From: Prevotellaceae bacterium
Lineage (GTDB): Bacteria; Bacteroidota; Bacteroidia; Bacteroidales; Bacteroidaceae
Direction: 5' to 3'
Assembly: GCA_031262785.1 (NCBI GenBank)
Contig: JAISHB010000069.1
Coordinates: forward strand, 1 to 45,569
DNA length: 45,569 nt
Positions within the stretch are counted from its first letter, which is position 1. Every line of letters begins with the position of its first letter. A model generated the notes under the pieces. The model searched no databases. It saw only the letters and a list, made by a program, of their open reading frames with translations, and was not told the DNA's origin. A program made the position numbers and the translations under genes. Below are positions 43,083 through 45,569 of the stretch, one piece after another.

Positions 43083-43136
43083 TTTCGCGCTTTTTTCCGA
43101 CTAACAGCACAGCGACCGTAAAAAAGAAGTCGACGA

Positions 43137-43167
43137 CTTGTTTATTCATAGAAAGTACCTACCTTTA
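43137..43167 (+). promoter_or_regulatory. Promoter of the 43211 operon
   Basis: CTTG at 43137-43140, 19 nt, TACCTTTA at 43160-43167; one mismatch to the -7 consensus. Predicted start near 43174, with a leader of about 37 nt. Confidence 0.55.
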
Positions 43168-43210
43168 CCGCGCTCTATTAACCTCTTTATTCATTTAACA
43201 CCTACAAATT

Positions 43211-43510
43211 ATGTCCACTCGAAGAATACTTAAGAAAAAGGTCTCCCTTTTGACGGAAAACCTATATTTCCATGCCTATTTACTCCACGCCGTTGTACCC
43301 GACAGCCACGTCAAGAAAGCATCCGACCTGATGCTGGAAACCCTGCAAATGGGAAATGACTTCATCAGCCGCATCAGCCATACCGAGCCGGGCAACGCCA
43401 AGCAGTTCTACAAAAAATTCCATGCCGATCTTCGCAAAGAGGCCAATACAATATGGGACGGTCTGACCGAATTGGAAGAATTACTCAATCAACCGGCCAC
43501 TCCGGCATGA
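43211..43510 (+). CDS. Small helical protein of unknown function
   Basis: A 99-aa protein that I do not recognise. The N-terminus is strongly basic (STRRILKKKVSLL), the rest is predicted helical with conserved-looking aromatic and charged faces (ENLYFHAYLLH, MLETLQMGNDFISRISH, AKQFYKKFHADLRKEA) and a short Pro/Ala end. There is no signal peptide or membrane segment. Its stop codon overlaps the start of the acyltransferase gene (ATGA, 43507-43510), so it belongs to that operon and might work with it, but no direct clue to a function is visible. Confidence 0.75.
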   Translation: MSTRRILKKKVSLLTENLYFHAYLLHAVVPDSHVKKASDLMLETLQMGNDFISRISHTEPGNAKQFYKKFHADLRKEANTIWDGLTELEELLNQPATPA

Positions 43511-44052
43511 TAAAAAGCATTTGCCGCTTTATCTACTTTCGTTTGTTGGGATGGAGCATTCAAGTGACCCTGCCCGAGGTGGATAAATGCGTGATCTGTG
43601 TTGCCCCTCACACCTCCAATTGGGATTTGTTTATCGGCAAGCTGTTCTACACCGCCATCGGACGAAACACCTGCTTCATGATGAAGAAAGAGTGGTTTTT
43701 CTTTCCGTTGGGACTCTTTTTTCGTGCTATTGGAGGAATTCCTGTTGACAGACGCCGCAACACATCGCTGGTCGACCAAATGGCTGAAGAGTTTGGGCGT
43801 CGCAGCCGGTTTCATCTGGCCATCACTCCCGAAGCCACCCGCAAGGCCAATGCCGAATGGAAAAAAGGATTTTATTACATTGCGCTTCAAGCAAAAGTTC
43901 CCATCCAACTCTTTGCCTTCGATTACCACACCCGCACCATCTATGCCACCAAGGCAATCACGCCCACCGGCGATGTGGAACGGGAGCTGAATGAAATAAA
44001 GCACTATTACCACGGATTCCGAGGAAAACATCCGAAGAACTTCGCTTATTGA
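43507..44052 (+). CDS. PlsC-like acyltransferase
   Basis: Lysophospholipid acyltransferase-like protein of 181 aa, probably moving an acyl chain to a lipid acceptor at the inner membrane. It starts at the ATG overlapping the upstream stop. The catalytic block H35-TSNW-D40 (APHTSNWDLF) fits the H-x4-D motif; the second block is GGIPVDRRR and the third is ITPEATRK, replacing the more common FPEGTRS. At 181 aa it is short for PlsC (around 240) but usual for the small Bacteroidota members. The exact acceptor is not known. Confidence 0.85.
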   Translation: MIKSICRFIYFRLLGWSIQVTLPEVDKCVICVAPHTSNWDLFIGKLFYTAIGRNTCFMMKKEWFFFPLGLFFRAIGGIPVDRRRNTSLVDQMAEEFGRRSRFHLAITPEATRKANAEWKKGFYYIALQAKVPIQLFAFDYHTRTIYATKAITPTGDVERELNEIKHYYHGFRGKHPKNFAY

Positions 44053-44056
44053 CATC

Positions 44057-44833
44057 ATGCGCATCACCCTTCTGCAGACAGACATCGTTTGGGAGAATAA
44101 ACAGGCAAATCTGCATCGTTTACACCCCCAATTAGAATCACTTGCAGGCACCACCGATTTGGTATTGCTCCCCGAGACCTTTTCCACCGGATTCAGTATG
44201 GAAAGTAACCGGTTAGCCGAACCCAACGACGGCCACACACTTACCGCACTGCGACAAATGGCCGCCCGGTATCAATTCGCACTTGCCGGCAGTCACATCG
44301 CCACCGATCGGGATGCCGCATCTTGCTACAATCGTGCCTTTTTCATCACCCCCGAAGGCGACGAATGGTTTTACGACAAACGCCATCTCTTTCGTATGGG
44401 ACGGGAAACCGAAAGCTTCACCGCCGGCACCCGGCGTACTGTCATCACCTATCGGGGTTGGCACATACTGCTTCTTGTCTGTTACGATTTGCGTTTTCCC
44501 GTGTGGAGCCGCAACGTTTGTTTAGAATATGATTTACTGCTTTACACAGCCAATTGGCCGGCCTCCCGCCGCGCCGTATGGGATACGCTGCTGCCTGCAC
44601 GTGCCTTGGAAAACATGAGCTACGTGTGCGGCGTCAATCGCGTGGGAACCGACGGCGAAGGATTGTTGCACGACGGCGGAAGCGTGGCCTACTCTTTTAA
44701 AGGAGAACCTCTCGCCTCCATTCCCGACAACGAAGAAGCCCACGCCACCATCGAACTGGATTTGAATGCCCTGCAAACATTCCGTCGGAAGTTTCCCGCA
44801 TGGAAAGAGGCCGACAACTTTACGTTACACTAA
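44057..44833 (+). CDS. Nitrilase-superfamily omega-amidase (YafV-like)
   Basis: C-N hydrolase of 258 aa, likely removing the amide from alpha-ketoglutaramate or related metabolites (metabolite repair). The catalytic triad is visible: Glu40 (LLPETFSTGFS), Lys108 (YDKRHLFRMG) and Cys142 (LVCYDLRFPVW). YTANWPASRRAVWDTLLPARALEN is diagnostic for the YafV/Nit2 group. The gene starts 4 nt after the acyltransferase stop, and its TAA overlaps the radC ATG by 1 nt (TAATG), so the genes from 43211 to 45396 form one operon. Confidence 0.92.
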   Translation: MRITLLQTDIVWENKQANLHRLHPQLESLAGTTDLVLLPETFSTGFSMESNRLAEPNDGHTLTALRQMAARYQFALAGSHIATDRDAASCYNRAFFITPEGDEWFYDKRHLFRMGRETESFTAGTRRTVITYRGWHILLLVCYDLRFPVWSRNVCLEYDLLLYTANWPASRRAVWDTLLPARALENMSYVCGVNRVGTDGEGLLHDGGSVAYSFKGEPLASIPDNEEAHATIELDLNALQTFRRKFPAWKEADNFTLH

Positions 44834-45396
44834 TGCAAAAACTATCTATCAACCAATGGCCTGAAGAAGACCGTCCCAGAGAGAAAATGATGTCCAAAGG
44901 AGCCGAATCCTTAACCGATGCCGAGTTAATGGCCATACTCATCGGCTCGGGAAACCGCGATGAGAGTGCAGTGACACTGATGCAACGGATTCTGGCCGCA
45001 TCCGATGGCGACCTCAATCAATTGGGAAAGTGGGAAGTGCGCGACATCTACCATCTCTTTCATCCGCTTTTGTGCGACCTGCCCTACGAAGAATTTTGGA
45101 TCTTGCTACTCAACCAAGCCTCCCGCATCATCAACAAAGTACGCATCAGCATCGGATGCATCGACCAAACCGTGGCCGACGTTCGGACCATCTTGCGCGA
45201 AGCGCTGTTGCAGCGGGCTACGCAGCTGGCACTCGTCCACAACCATCCTTCGGGCAATCCGCGTCCCGGACCATCTGACCGACAGCTCACCCACCACGTG
45301 CAGCAAGGCGCAAACTTGATGAACATCCGCCTGATCGATCACTTAGTTGTGACCGATGAAAGCTTTTACAGCTTCGCCGACGAAGGTTTGTTGTAA
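44833..45396 (+). CDS. radC: RadC-like protein, short form lacking the HhH segment
   Basis: JAB/MPN-domain protein of the RadC (UPF0758) family, whose cellular role is not settled. The product has 187 aa; the family usually has about 225. The N-terminus (LSINQWPEEDRPREKMMSKGAESLTDAELMAILIGSG) is normal, but after DLNQLGK the chain goes at once to WEVRDIYHLFHPLLCDLPYEEFW, so the expected KGIGxAKA helix-hairpin-helix and the LGRR helix, about 40-45 residues, are absent. The reading frame is intact across the junction (about 45030). The metal motif reads HNHPSGNPRPGPSD: the Ser of H-x-H-x7-S-x2-D is Gly. Both features suggest altered or lost activity. A frameshift is excluded by continuous similarity on both sides. 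The TAATG overlap with the previous gene implies coupling. Confidence 0.85.
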   Translation: MQKLSINQWPEEDRPREKMMSKGAESLTDAELMAILIGSGNRDESAVTLMQRILAASDGDLNQLGKWEVRDIYHLFHPLLCDLPYEEFWILLLNQASRIINKVRISIGCIDQTVADVRTILREALLQRATQLALVHNHPSGNPRPGPSDRQLTHHVQQGANLMNIRLIDHLVVTDESFYSFADEGLL

Positions 45397-45401
45397 ACGC
45401 T

Positions 45402-45432
45402 TTTGCATGTTTACGCTTTTTTTCTATTTTTG
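45402..45432 (+). promoter_or_regulatory. Promoter of the MIP18/SufT-like gene
   Basis: TTTG at 45402-45405, exactly 19 nt, TATTTTTG at 45425-45432: full match to the Bacteroidota promoter. Predicted start near 45439, 21 nt before the ATG. Confidence 0.8.
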
Positions 45433-45459
45433 CTGCCTAATTTCTACTAAATAATCCGT

Positions 45460-45569
45460 ATGAGTACATTTGAAACCGAACAAAAGATTGTGGAAATGCT
45501 CAAAACCGTGTACGATCCCGAAATTCCGGTGAATGTATACGACTTGGGACTTATCTATAAAATAGACCT
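45460..45569 (+). CDS. MIP18/DUF59 (SufT-like) FeS assembly protein, 5' part only
   Basis: The window ends after 36 codons. The visible start, STFETEQKIVEMLKTVYDPEIPVNVYDLGLIYKID, carries the DPEIPVNVYDLGLIY signature of the MIP18/DUF59 family, small proteins that help place iron-sulfur clusters into target enzymes. It has its own promoter, separating it from the radC operon. The rest of the gene is outside the window. Confidence 0.88.
   Translation, partial: MSTFETEQKIVEMLKTVYDPEIPVNVYDLGLIYKID

Overview
The window looks like chromosomal DNA of a moderately GC-rich member of the Bacteroidales (Bacteroidota), probably Bacteroidaceae or a close relative. The genus cannot be fixed from sequence alone. 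The evidence is a type V (FimA/Mfa-like) fimbrial operon with DUF3575-, Mfa1- and FISUMP-type proteins, a GldH lipoprotein, a PPi-dependent phosphofructokinase, GH2 and GH106 glycosidases, many lipoprotein signal peptides, and promoters of the Bacteroidota type (TTTG, exactly 19 nt, TAnnTTTG) instead of -35/-10 boxes. No rRNA, tRNA, insertion sequence, prophage or CRISPR array was seen.

Layout. 1-4832: a DUF6261-like protein followed by a tightly overlapping tripartite efflux operon (TolC-like channel, HlyD/EmrA-like adaptor, EmrB-like MFS pump). 4833-15767: a promoter, a structured leader of about 390 nt, and a six-gene fimbrial operon: OmpA-like/DUF3575 protein, DUF5119/Mfa2-like lipoprotein, Mfa1-like major fimbrillin, and three large lipoproteins that look like alternative or stacked tip subunits. 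15768-16292: seven 41-42 bp hairpin repeats ending in a perfect 44-bp palindrome. 16293-21550: a second DUF6261-like gene, a tiny Cys-Cys repeat lipoprotein, an ABC-F ATPase and an M13 metalloprotease. 21712-28995: purH, then the rod-shape and elongasome genes mreB-mreC-mreD-mrdA-rodA. 29008-32864 (minus strand): metF-holB-ricT-gldH. 33208-33981: the third DUF6261-like gene. 33982-40647: a GH2 and a GH106 glycosidase embedded in GC-rich composite repeats. 40677-45569: a YjjG-like HAD phosphatase, PPi-PFK (minus strand), then a small unknown protein, a PlsC-like acyltransferase, an omega-amidase, an unusually short RadC and the start of a MIP18/SufT-like protein.

How genes work together. The efflux genes encode one machine crossing both membranes. 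The fimbrial genes encode the stalk, an anchor or base, and tip adhesins of a surface fibre. The mre/mrd/rod genes encode the peptidoglycan elongation complex. The two glycosidases are secreted or periplasmic, and GH106 points to rhamnose-containing glycans such as pectin side chains; no SusC/SusD pair lies in the window.

The least explained items are the hairpin-repeat array with covarying stems that ends the fimbrial locus, the duplicated composite repeat flanking the GH2 gene, the three dispersed DUF6261-like paralogues with an identical acidic C-terminal tail and stop-codon hairpins, the Cys-Cys repeat lipoprotein, and the RadC that lacks its helix-hairpin-helix segment.
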